From positions 8,286 to 18,283 of the forward strand of contig DHSD01000021.1 of NCBI GenBank assembly GCA_002411365.1: DNA of 9,998 bases. The letters run 5' to 3'. The notes beneath the pieces are model-generated. The model did no database searches and was not told the origin of the DNA. It saw only the letters and a program-made list of their open reading frames with translations. Below are positions 1-6,525 of this stretch, piece by piece (position 1 is the first letter of the stretch; each line of letters opens with the position of its first letter). A program made the position numbers and the translations under genes. This stretch comes from Ruminococcaceae bacterium UBA5295. Its GTDB lineage: Bacteria > Bacillota > Clostridia > Oscillospirales > Acutalibacteraceae.

Positions 1-1176
1 GCCCGCAGCCGTGAAGACAGTATAATTTACAAATCCATGCTGAGAAAGCAGTGCGGCATAGAAGTCGTATCCGTTACGGAGCCGATAGGCGACGATAAAA
101 TGTCCATTATAGTCGAGGCCATGATAGAAGCTATGGACGAATATTACAGCATAAATCTTGCTGAGGAAGTCCGCCGCGGCATGAATGAAAAAGTCATCCG
201 CGGTGAGCCTGTCACTGCGCCAGCTTTTGGATATATTATAAAAAGCAAGCAGTACATAGCCGACCCTGACAAGGCTCCATTCGTAAAAATGATTTTTGAC
301 GACTACATAGGCGGCATGGGCTGCCGTGCAATCGCCGCTAAGTTAAACGCCATGGGCATACGCACAAAGCGAGGCGGCCTCTGGGAAAACAGAACCGTTG
401 AGTACATTTTGCGCAATCCAGTCTATATAGGAAAAATCCGCTGGAACCCCAAGCATAAGACCCACCGCAATTTTAGCGATTCTGATATTATAATAACAGA
501 CAGCAGCCATGAACACATTTTAGATGACGCTACATGGCATGAAGCACAAAACATGATGTCCAAAAACAAACTGATGTACGGGCATGACTGCGGCCGCAAG
601 AAGCCTGCTGCAACCATGCTGCAAGGGCTTGTAAAATGCAGCAGCTGCGGTAGTACCTTATCCCGAAGTGCTGAAAATTCCATGCAGTGCATTGGGTATG
701 CACATGGCAAATGCAGTGTTTCACACGGAATTCTGACCTGCCTGCTTGAAGCAATGGTAATGGCTGCAATTCAAATGAATTTGAAATGCAGCAACATGAT
801 CTTAAATATAAAAAGGATTTCCAAGGCAGACTGTGCCATCGAAATAGTTGAAAAACAGATAGCACGCGAAAAGCAAAAGCTTGCCAGGATAAAAGCAGCG
901 TATGAAGACGGTGCTTATACCCTTGAAGAGTATAAAGCCTCAACGCAGGAAACCCTTGTGCGTATTGAAGGTTTGAACAGCTGCAAAAATTGTAAAAGTC
1001 CAATGCAGATAAATAATAGTGCAGACATGCCGCTATGCCGGCATATCGATATATTTGAACAGCTCTGCAGCCCCGCTGTAAGCACAGAACACAAAAATAT
1101 GATTTTAAGGTCGTTTGTCGACAAAATCATATTCGACCGGCAGAAAAATCAAATAGAAATTTTTTACTACCTGTGA
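1..1176 (+). CDS. Large serine recombinase, 3' part (5' end outside window)
   Basis: Site-specific DNA recombinase of the large serine family, which cuts and rejoins two attachment sites to integrate or excise an element. The frame is open from base 1, so the true start lies outside the window; the ATG at 37 is internal. The first residues (ARSREDS) fit the conserved Arg-rich motif at the end of the resolvase catalytic domain, so the serine nucleophile is upstream of the window. Next come the long helix ending in EEVRRGM, the recombinase DNA-binding domain (visible residues about 77-150, with NPVYIGKIRWN), a zinc ribbon (Cys 213, 216, 230, 238), a Lys/Glu-rich coiled-coil region (about 280-325) and a typical short C-terminal tail (DKIIFDRQKNQIEIFYYL). 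The C-terminus looks complete. It ends 16 bp before the homology to CotJC starts, and both genes read rightwards. From context I infer that it moves the element inserted in cotJC. Confidence 0.93.
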   Translation, partial: ARSREDSIIYKSMLRKQCGIEVVSVTEPIGDDKMSIIVEAMIEAMDEYYSINLAEEVRRGMNEKVIRGEPVTAPAFGYIIKSKQYIADPDKAPFVKMIFDDYIGGMGCRAIAAKLNAMGIRTKRGGLWENRTVEYILRNPVYIGKIRWNPKHKTHRNFSDSDIIITDSSHEHILDDATWHEAQNMMSKNKLMYGHDCGRKKPAATMLQGLVKCSSCGSTLSRSAENSMQCIGYAHGKCSVSHGILTCLLEAMVMAAIQMNLKCSNMILNIKRISKADCAIEIVEKQIAREKQKLARIKAAYEDGAYTLEEYKASTQETLVRIEGLNSCKNCKSPMQINNSADMPLCRHIDIFEQLCSPAVSTEHKNMILRSFVDKIIFDRQKNQIEIFYYL

Positions 1177-1192
1177 CTATAACAAATCGGGA

Positions 1193-1765
1193 TACAGTGG
1201 CCCAGATGGAGAAATCGGAGCCTCGCTCCGCTATCTTAGCCAGCGTTACAGTATGCCGTACCCTGAGCTTAAAGCCATACTGACTGATGTTGGTACAGAA
1301 GAACTTGCCCACCTGGAGATGGTGGCAACCATCGTACACCAGCTTACCCGAAACCTCACACCAGAGCAGATAAAAGGCAGCGGCTTTAGCCCATATTACG
1401 TGAATCATACGACCGGTATATATCCATGTAATGCCAACGGCTTGCCGTTTACGGCAGCTGCACTGCAGGTTACAGGCGACCCAATTACTGATGTTCACGA
1501 AGACCTTGCCGCCGAGCAGAAAGCCCGCACGACTTATGACAATATTCTGCGCGTTACTGATGACCCCGACGTTCGCGATGCAATAAAATTTCTGCGTGAG
1601 CGCGAAGTTGTCCACTACCAGCGGTTCGGTGAAGGCCTGCGCATAATAACAGACCAGCTCGATGATAAAAACTTTTACGCATTCAATCCGGCTTTCGACA
1701 GCCCGCGCACGAAAAAGGCACAGTCACCCGCTCCACTTGTTTCAGCCGAAACATCGTCAAAATAA
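1193..1765 (+). CDS. cotJC: CotJC, manganese-catalase-like spore coat protein; 5' end missing (split gene)
   Basis: Spore-coat/manganese catalase family protein; in Bacillus CotJC belongs to the cotJABC group made in the mother cell. Family-like sequence starts at YSGPDGEIGAS (from 1193), continues through LRYLSQRY, the TEELAHLE block, DLAAEQKARTTYD and REREVVHYQRF, and ends with the usual KNFYAFNPAFD plus a short Ser/Pro-rich tail. The five expected dimanganese ligands appear present: Glu at 1211, Glu/His in EELAH (1301, 1310), Glu in AAEQKA and His in EVVHYQ. Normal CotJC starts about 30 residues earlier, but here that part is replaced by the recombinase gene end; the frame is closed by a stop at 1154. 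The ATG at 1253 is internal to the family alignment and would remove the first ligand, so I do not take it as the real start. Either a gene split by an excisable element or a dead remnant. Confidence 0.88.
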   Translation, partial: YSGPDGEIGASLRYLSQRYSMPYPELKAILTDVGTEELAHLEMVATIVHQLTRNLTPEQIKGSGFSPYYVNHTTGIYPCNANGLPFTAAALQVTGDPITDVHEDLAAEQKARTTYDNILRVTDDPDVRDAIKFLREREVVHYQRFGEGLRIITDQLDDKNFYAFNPAFDSPRTKKAQSPAPLVSAETSSK

Positions 1766-1937
1766 ATTTGAACGTCATAACGGCCAGCAGATCCTTCGCT
1801 ATGCAGCTGCCGGATTTTTTGAAGCGGAAAAGAGTTTTCGCCGCGTCAAAGACTATCGGCAAATTCCCCTGCGCATATCCGCCATTGAAAAAGGATTGGA
1901 GCCTTCATCCAGCACATTAATCGCCAAAACCGCCTAA
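1766..1937 (+). pseudogene. C-terminal scrap of a transposase
   Basis: A stretch in a frame different from cotJC reads RHNGQQILRYAAAGFFEAE, then KSFRRVKDYRQIPLRISAIE, and stops at 1935-1937. The pattern 'AAAGFxEAEKxFRRVKxYRQIP' is what I remember from the C-termini of transposases, probably of the Mutator/IS256 type, but I recall it only generally. No start codon, catalytic domain or other part of the transposase is present, so it is a decayed end. It begins directly after the cotJC stop codon, so an insertion sequence once sat immediately downstream of cotJC. Confidence 0.45.
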
Positions 1938-2044
1938 CTTTTAGCTATTCGGCTATATCTGGAGCATTTCTACGCTTCCGAAATTCTACGGAGTCTGAGA
2001 TAAGCTCACACTTTCACTTCCGACCGCTAAAGCTCTTCTGGTCT

Positions 2045-2061
2045 CACCGGCATCGCCGGTG
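2045..2061 (+). terminator. Short GC-rich hairpin followed by T's
   Basis: Seven-bp stem CACCGGC / GCCGGTG with a 3-nt loop, followed by GTTTTACT. It has the shape of a weak intrinsic terminator for rightward transcription from cotJC or the transposase scrap. The T-run is only four bases, so termination is uncertain. Confidence 0.4.
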
Positions 2062-2077
2062 GTTTTACTACACAATA

Positions 2078-2117
2078 AAAGCTCTGTAACGGTAAAAAAT
2101 CTCCGTTACAGAGCTTT
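2078..2117. terminator. Perfect 15-bp stem-loop, likely bidirectional terminator
   Basis: AAAGCTCTGTAACGG (2078-2092) is exactly complementary to CCGTTACAGAGCTTT (2103-2117) around a 10-nt A-rich loop. The arms begin with A's and end with T's, so it can act on either strand. It separates the cotJC/IS-scrap segment from the GntR-ABC operon. Confidence 0.65.
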
Positions 2118-2253
2118 ATAATTAAATATTTTTATCTGCTGGCATGACCAGACGTATAGACAGATAGAAATTCAGCAGCAGTCAATTTTTCAAATGGATT
2201 TTCTTTTTGCCACTACTATAAAATTGTTAATTAATTCAACAGGCAAAATATGA

Positions 2254-2283
2254 TTGACATGACCAATATACTTATGCTATAGT
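2254..2283 (+). promoter_or_regulatory. Sigma-A-type promoter of the GntR-ABC operon
   Basis: A perfect -35 box TTGACA (2254-2259) and a -10 box TATAGT (2278-2283; one mismatch to TATAAT) are separated by 18 bp. Transcription would start near 2290, inside the palindrome at 2288-2309 and 60 bp before the regulator gene. Confidence 0.75.
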
Positions 2284-2287
2284 TGTA

Positions 2288-2309
2288 GTTAGTGAGTTAA
2301 ATCATTAAC
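2288..2309. promoter_or_regulatory. Imperfect 22-bp palindrome, probable operator of the GntR regulator
   Basis: The half-sites GTTAgTGAgTT and AAaTCAtTAAC are complementary at 9 of 11 positions. The palindrome begins five bases after the -10 box and overlaps the predicted transcription start, the classic place for autorepression by the regulator encoded next. Assignment to this regulator is inferred from position. Confidence 0.6.
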
Positions 2310-2350
2310 CCAATATCCTTGTGGAAGGTGGAAGGTGGTGCGCAAAGAAT

Positions 2351-2713
2351 TTGAATAATGATAAGCCGATTTTTATAAAGATCATGGAGATGATCGAAGA
2401 TAATATTTTATCCGGTGTGTACAAAACAGACGACATCATTATCTCTACAACTCAGATATCCAAACTGTTGTCGGTAAATCCGACAACAGCGGTGAAGGCT
2501 GTCAGTAATCTGGCAGACGAAGGCCTTTTATACAAGAGAAGAGGCATTGGTATGTGCGTTGAAAGCGGCGCAAGAGAAAAAATTCTCTCACGGCGAAAGA
2601 AAGTCTTTTGTGGTGAAACTGTCACAGCTTTTTGGGAGGAAGCAAAAAAACTTGGCATAACGGAAGATGAATTAATCAAAATCATAAGGAGGAAGAGCAA
2701 TGGTTCACTTTGA
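2351..2713 (+). CDS. GntR-family transcriptional regulator, YtrA subfamily
   Basis: Small one-domain repressor of the YtrA type. A winged helix-turn-helix (STTQISKLLSVNPTTAVKAV, then LADEGLLYKRRGIGMCV) is followed by a short helical dimerisation tail; there is no effector domain. Length (about 120 residues) is normal for YtrA proteins. I prefer the TTG at 2351 as start, giving MNNDKPIFIKIMEMIEDNIL as family members usually begin, with the ribosome-binding sequence AAGGTGG at 2332-2338. A GTG at 2321 in the same frame would add ten residues but has no Shine-Dalgarno sequence and sits 12 bp after the palindrome. The gene overlaps the ABC ATPase start by 14 bp. YtrA regulators typically repress their own ABC operon and respond to cell-wall stress; that role is inferred here. 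Confidence 0.9.
   Translation: MNNDKPIFIKIMEMIEDNILSGVYKTDDIIISTTQISKLLSVNPTTAVKAVSNLADEGLLYKRRGIGMCVESGAREKILSRRKKVFCGETVTAFWEEAKKLGITEDELIKIIRRKSNGSL
2686..2692 (+). promoter_or_regulatory. Strong ribosome-binding site of the ABC ATPase
   Basis: A full AAGGAGG lies seven bases before the ATG at 2700, inside the end of the regulator gene. It fixes the ATPase start and suggests efficient translation of the ATPase from the shared transcript. Confidence 0.85.
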
Positions 2714-3554
2714 TAAGGTTACGAAATGTTACAAACGCACAATGGCACTCGATCATGTAACACTTGATCTGAAAGAAAACAAGATATATTGTCTGCTTGG
2801 CCGTAATGGAGCGGGGAAAACGACCCTGCTGAAACTGATTGCCGGACATATCAACGCAAGTGACGGGAAAGTCGAAGTTGACGGGAAACCGGTAAGTACA
2901 CTGAAAATGCCGGAATGCGTCAATTTTATCGAAAACAGAGCTACACAGTTCAATGTAAAAGTTGAAAGGCTGCTTCAAACCGCCAAAGAGCTTGATGACG
3001 ATTTCGACATGGGCTTCGCACAAAAAATGCTTGAGAAGTTTCAGTTGGACAAAAAGAAAAAATACAATCATCTTTCCTTCGGCATGCAGACTATGCTTAC
3101 CACACTGATTAGCCTTGCCAGCAATTCAAAAGTTGTAATTTTGGATGAACCGGTTTTAGGTTTTGACGCGATTATGCGCAGCCAATTCTATGAGTTGCTG
3201 ACCGACAGCTTCGAAAATCATCCGAGACTTATTATTGTATCCACACATCTAATCGATGAAATTGCAAAAAGTGCAGAGGACCTGATTATCATTGACAAAG
3301 GAAAAATCCTTTTACAATCCACGATTAATGCAGTTGACGAGAAAGCATATTCCATCACGGGGACTACCAAAGATGTAACGCCAATTTTGAGTGGCCTACA
3401 TGTAATCGGGCAAAAGACGATCGGCGGTTTCACAACGGCCTATATTTACGACAGGCATATTGAAGTTCCAAGTAATATAACAATACAGCCACTCGGATTG
3501 CAGGAGTTTTTCATTAATATGGTTGGGGGGAATACAAATGAATGTCAACTTTAA
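2700..3554 (+). CDS. ABC transporter ATP-binding protein (YtrB/BcrA type)
   Basis: Cytoplasmic ATPase subunit that powers the membrane protein encoded next. Visible motifs, in order: Walker A GRNGAGKTT (residues 34-42), Gln of the Q-loop region in ATQFN, an ABC signature in the variant form LSFGMQ (125-130) typical of YtrB-like proteins instead of LSGGQ, Walker B VVILDEP with catalytic Glu 150, D-loop GFDA, and the switch His 183 in STHL. A C-terminal region of about 90 residues follows the nucleotide-binding domain. Length is complete. The gene overlaps the regulator by 14 bp and the permease by 17 bp, so the three genes are one transcription unit under the 2254 promoter. The substrate is unknown; relatives act in export or resistance to cell-wall antibiotics, not provable from this sequence. 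Confidence 0.94.
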   Translation: MVHFDKVTKCYKRTMALDHVTLDLKENKIYCLLGRNGAGKTTLLKLIAGHINASDGKVEVDGKPVSTLKMPECVNFIENRATQFNVKVERLLQTAKELDDDFDMGFAQKMLEKFQLDKKKKYNHLSFGMQTMLTTLISLASNSKVVILDEPVLGFDAIMRSQFYELLTDSFENHPRLIIVSTHLIDEIAKSAEDLIIIDKGKILLQSTINAVDEKAYSITGTTKDVTPILSGLHVIGQKTIGGFTTAYIYDRHIEVPSNITIQPLGLQEFFINMVGGNTNECQL

Positions 3555-4233
3555 AAAGGCATGGGCCATATCAAAAATTAACTTTAGGCATCTGAAAGCG
3601 GCTTATATCATTACGGTTTGTTTGATGTTAACTGGCGTCGCGAATCTAATACTGATTATGACGGGGTTAAACGTTACCAGCGGAATTGTTGATCCAGGCA
3701 ATTACGCATATGGTGCCGCTATTTTTGCACCAATTTTTATACCGGCGATCAATTTTAAGAAAATAATGCACCTTAACGGGAAAAAGACTGATTTCTTTTG
3801 GGGTTGTCTTTTTAATTACATTATTATTGCGGCGGTTGTTTCTTTCACCGATATTCTAGTATATATTGTCACAAAGAACACTTGCAGTTCCTATGGGTAT
3901 GTGATAAATCTGGTTCAGGCTTTCGGGTGGATTGCCCATGGGATTGTCCCGGCCTTTTTCCAACAGTTTTTTTTCATCCTTTTGTTTGAAATATTCATTC
4001 ATACTCTCACAGCCATGCAGAACTTTTGGTTTGGCTGGGTTACCGACGTGGCGCTTGTTGCTATTATCAGTGTTTTTACACCGATTCCGGTACTCCGCTC
4101 TGCACTTGTATGGTTTTTCTATATGATTATTTTTAATCCAACGGTTATGATACAAATCATATCCTGCATCGTTTTATCGGCTTTCCTTTTTGCACTGTAT
4201 TATCTATTTATTCTAAAAGAGCAAAGAATCTGA
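3538..4233 (+). CDS. ABC transporter membrane (permease) subunit
   Basis: Integral membrane protein of about 231 residues. Hydrophobic blocks suggest roughly six transmembrane segments, among them AAYIITVCLMLTGVANLIL near the start, YGAAIFAPIFIPAI, CLFNYIIIAAVVSFTDILVY, FFILLFEIFIHTL, VALVAIISVFTPIPVL and a C-terminal IISCIVLSAFLFALYYLFIL. I place the start at the ATG at 3538, after a G-run (3525-3530) at Shine-Dalgarno distance; an in-frame TTG at 3523 would lie on that G-run. Partner of the ATPase encoded just upstream, with which it overlaps. No clear intrinsic terminator follows: the gene ends directly against an unrelated minus-strand fragment, so the original downstream end of the operon may be lost. 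Confidence 0.85.
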   Translation: MNVNFKKAWAISKINFRHLKAAYIITVCLMLTGVANLILIMTGLNVTSGIVDPGNYAYGAAIFAPIFIPAINFKKIMHLNGKKTDFFWGCLFNYIIIAAVVSFTDILVYIVTKNTCSSYGYVINLVQAFGWIAHGIVPAFFQQFFFILLFEIFIHTLTAMQNFWFGWVTDVALVAIISVFTPIPVLRSALVWFFYMIIFNPTVMIQIISCIVLSAFLFALYYLFILKEQRI

Positions 4234-4434
4234 TCCCTTTTGAAGGCGCACATAATCAGCAAGATAAGGAGCATTCGGATTCTGTGAAAAAATCAGAGCG
4301 GTGTTGCGCGGGGAGAAGTTCCGGAACCTGGAAACAAACTGCAGGTATTTTTTGTAATACCCATCTTGGAAAATATGACGGATTATTCCCGGAAGCTGTT
4401 TCAAAAGTCCATCCATCTTTTCATCCTGATTCAA
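4234..4434 (-). pseudogene. ArdC-like (antirestriction/ssDNA-binding) protein, N-terminal fragment
   Basis: Reads as the N-terminal ssDNA-binding domain found in ArdC-like proteins of plasmids and conjugative elements: LLKQLPGIIRHIFQDGYYKK, then FRNFSPRNTALIFSQNPNAP and YLADYVRLQK. The likely start is TTG at 4434 with AGAAGGA upstream. Homology ends about 60 residues in, at QKG, where the frame runs into the 3' end of the plus-strand permease gene and stops at 4213. The rest of the protein, including any metallopeptidase-like C-terminal domain, is missing, so it is a truncated remnant. It lies 21 bp downstream of the SNF2 fragment in the same direction, as neighbours in one conjugative-element operon would. 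Confidence 0.7.
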
Positions 4435-4455
4435 ATTTCGTCATTCCTTCTTTTC

Positions 4456-4800
4456 TCATGGCAGAAATTCCCGGCTTTCATCTTTGGCTTCCTGTCTCCT
4501 GCTTTTACCTTCTTCAGCATCCTGCACTTTTGCAATCCGGCTGGAAAGAGGCATCGGCTTAGACGGGCTGGCCTGCACTTCTTCATGCTGGTTTTGCTTG
4601 CTGTTATCACGGTTTAGTTCTAGTGTCAGCCGGTTTAATTTTTCCTGCTTTTCTGCAAGGGACTGCTCCTGCGGGAATGTTTTTTTAAGCTCTTCCCTGG
4701 ATTCGTTGACCTGATGGTTCAGAGTTTCCAGATTCCGTTTTTCATGCTCAAGGCGCTGCGGAATATTTGCAAGAAGGTTGCCCAGCCGCATGATGTGAAG
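4456..4800 (-). pseudogene. SNF2-helicase/DNA-methylase-type protein of a conjugative element, C-terminal fragment
   Basis: The sequence MRLGNLLANIPQRLEHEK, LETLNHQVNESREELKKTFPQE and LAEKQEKLNRLTLEL matches the characteristic C-terminal coiled region of the very large (about 2000 or more residues) SNF2-helicase/N6-methylase proteins carried by clostridial integrative conjugative elements. Only about 110 residues remain; a Gln/Ser-rich tail leads to the stop at 4456. The 5' side is cut off exactly where the IS3-type element begins (4801). No helicase or methylase motif is present, so the fragment cannot be active. The ATG at 4791 is an internal Met. Confidence 0.7.
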
Positions 4801-4821
4801 TGCACTCCGTCAAGTAGACAG
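4801..4821 (+). repeat. IS3 element terminal inverted repeat (OrfB end)
   Basis: Starts TGCACTCC and ends AGTAGACAG. It matches the reverse complement of 6505-6525 at 14 of 21 positions, including the first three bases and the last nine. Confidence 0.75.
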
Positions 4822-4878
4822 TGAAAATAATAAAAATTTTGAAACGGCTTTCCGTAACAACGGAGGGCCGTTTTATGT

Positions 4879-5826
4879 TCATGCAGCGGGGCAGAAATGG
4901 TAATAAACCTCCATCGGCGTCTGAATGAACAGGCGGTGCTGGTAGCGACGGGTGTTGTAGTATGAAATATAGTCCGTCACAGTACGGAAAAGGTCGGTGC
5001 GATCGGTAAACTTCTTGCCATAATAACATTCATGCTTTAGAATGCCCCAGAAGCCTTCCATTGGGCCATTATCGATGCAGCGGCCTACGCGAGACATACT
5101 TTGCACTATTCCAGCGTCCGTCAGCATTTTGTGGAATGTACGGTTCGTGTACTGAAAACCGCGGTCACTATGAAATAGTGGATGGGCTTCCGGGCAGGCT
5201 GCCAGGGCGGCCTTAAAAGTACGAAACATGAGTTGATTGTCGTTACAGTTGCCTATTTGGTAAGCGACAATCCGGCGGTCGCACAGGTCGAGAATTGCAC
5301 TCAGATACAACTTGTGTACTGTTTCGTTCGCGTCGTAGTATTTGAATTCGGTCACATCGGTCAGCCATTTCTCATTTGGTCTGCCTGCATAGAAATCTCG
5401 ATGCAGCAGATTTTCTGCGGTATATTGCGGGTCACTGGCTGAGCGAGTGCACCCACACGGTCTGTTCTTTACTGTGGATTTCAGCCCAAGTCTGCGCATA
5501 ATGCCAAGGACACGCTTATTACTGGTTCGAATACCTTCATCTCGCTCCAAATTGTCACGGATGCGCCAATGGCCCTTATCCGGGTGTTCCTCATAGATGG
5601 AAGATATCTTCTGCGCGAGTGCACGGTTCTCCTTTTCGTGTTTACTCTGCGGATGCTTAAGCCATTTATAGTAGGATTGACGTGCAATGTGCAGAATGCA
5701 GCAAAGGGGTTTCACCGGGTAATGTCGTTGTGTATGTAAGGCCTGAACGGTTAGAAATTCTGCAAACTTTTTGGTCAGTGCTTGTGTTTCAACCCCCTCT
5801 CGACTTCGTCCAATTTTTTTAGGCAT
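4879..5826 (-). CDS. IS3-family transposase OrfB (DDE integrase core)
   Basis: Catalytic half of an IS3-type transposase, which cuts and joins the element ends. An N-terminal HTH_21-type region (YPVKPLCCILHIARQSYYKW, then IYEEHPDKGHWRIRDNL) precedes the rve integrase core. The acidic triad is visible: Asp in KWLTDVTEF, Asp in FHSDRGFQYT and Glu in NGPMEGFWGILKHE with the usual Lys seven residues later. The end YNTRRYQHRL...TPMEVYY is standard. Length of 315 residues as free OrfB. It starts with ATG at 5826 but is normally made as an OrfAB fusion by -1 frameshifting on the A7 run at 5814-5820, inside the OrfA overlap. The core looks intact. Confidence 0.93.
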   Translation of the reverse strand: MPKKIGRSREGVETQALTKKFAEFLTVQALHTQRHYPVKPLCCILHIARQSYYKWLKHPQSKHEKENRALAQKISSIYEEHPDKGHWRIRDNLERDEGIRTSNKRVLGIMRRLGLKSTVKNRPCGCTRSASDPQYTAENLLHRDFYAGRPNEKWLTDVTEFKYYDANETVHKLYLSAILDLCDRRIVAYQIGNCNDNQLMFRTFKAALAACPEAHPLFHSDRGFQYTNRTFHKMLTDAGIVQSMSRVGRCIDNGPMEGFWGILKHECYYGKKFTDRTDLFRTVTDYISYYNTRRYQHRLFIQTPMEVYYHFCPAA

Positions 5827-6465
5827 GCGTTCTCCATTTCCGTAAAGTAGAGCTTCTGTTCCAGCTCCCTTACGCGAGCACGAAGTTGTTGCTCCTCCGT
5901 TTTAAATTCCTGCGGCGGCAATTTTTTGCCCCGTCGGTCATCCAATCCGCTTTCACCTTTTTGCAAGTACTTTTTTACCCAATCGTAAATCCGTTGGTAA
6001 GATACCTTGTATTTCAGCGCAATCTCCCCATAATTTTTCCCATTGGCGATGCACTCTGTGACTATTTTCAACCGTTCTTCCATGGTCGTTTTTCTTCCCT
6101 GCGTCATGTGGCTACCTCCTGTAATGCTTCTTGTTGCCTCATGACGATTATACGCTTTTATCCACCTTCGGAACGTTTCGCGGCCACGAATTGCATATCT
6201 TTTGCAGATTTGCTGGAGCGATCCTTCCCCTTGAAGATATTCCCCCGACAGCACGGGCCTTGAGTTCTGGTCCATAGCGTTTATTAACTGTCTTCGGCTG
6301 TAAACCCTTAATGCCTTCTGATTCATATCGGCGAACCCAATCTGAGAAACTTTGCCAGTTTAGTCCAAGCTGTCTGGCACCCTCGTTCGTATTAATCCTT
6401 CCTGCTAGATAGGCTGTAACTTCTTCACACAAGGTTTCCACACTCAATTTCGTTTTTCGTGGCAT
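5775..6465 (-). pseudogene. IS3-family transposase OrfA, frameshifted
   Basis: DNA-binding half of the IS3 transposase. It starts at ATG 6465 (MPRKTKLSVETLCEEVTAYL) behind GGGGG. The first helix-turn-helix unit (INTNEGARQLGLNWQSFSDW) reads to KARAV; then the frame must change at the run of five C's on the plus strand (6242-6246) to continue with EYLQGEGSLQQICKRYAIRG, a second HTH (NYGEIALKYKVSYQRIYDWV) and the coiled coil RARVRELEQKLYFTEMENAC. Removing one G from the run restores one frame of about 229 residues. It is either a real one-base insertion or a sequencing error at a homopolymer. The open frame starting at 6326 is nonsense before the shift point. Confidence 0.8.
5814..5820 (-). promoter_or_regulatory. 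Programmed -1 frameshift site A AAA AAA
   Basis: Seven A's on the minus strand, in the OrfA frame (CT)A AAA AAA TTG. A -1 slip continues as AAA ATT GGA into OrfB. This is the canonical IS3-family heptamer in the correct phase, giving the OrfAB fusion transposase. Confidence 0.85.
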
Positions 6466-6504
6466 AAAATTACCCCCAGAGTTATCAGAGTTTTGTTTTT
6501 TACT

Positions 6505-6525
6505 CTGTCTACTCTGGGGGTAGCA
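6505..6525 (-). repeat. IS3 element terminal inverted repeat (OrfA end)
   Basis: On the minus strand starts TGCTACCCCC and ends AGTAGACAG. Partner of 4801-4821; outer three and inner nine bases identical. Confidence 0.75.

Larger units (their letters stand above)
4801..6525 (-). mobile_element. IS3-family insertion sequence, IS150-like, about 1.7 kb
   Basis: Complete-looking element with terminal inverted repeats at both ends, an OrfA with two helix-turn-helix units, an A7 frameshift site and an OrfB with the DDE integrase core, all on the minus strand. The ends are the first bases of the matching terminal repeats (TGC...). The three bases outside each end (AAG left, TAT right) do not match and no longer direct repeat is visible, so target duplication is absent or lost. 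OrfA carries a frame disruption, so autonomous activity is doubtful. Confidence 0.88.

Noticed and set aside
1253..1765. CotJC as a complete gene starting at ATG 1253
   Set aside because: Family sequence with the first metal-binding Glu extends in frame up to 1193, and no ribosome-binding site precedes 1253; the Met is internal.
2321..2350. GTG at 2321 as start of the GntR regulator
   Set aside because: No Shine-Dalgarno sequence before it; the purine-rich AAGGTGG lies downstream of it and fits the TTG at 2351, which also gives the usual family N-terminus.
4284..4714. Plus-strand Ser/Phe/Cys-rich open frames opposite the SNF2 and ArdC fragments
   Set aside because: Composition is that of antisense shadows; the minus-strand readings match known conjugative-element proteins.
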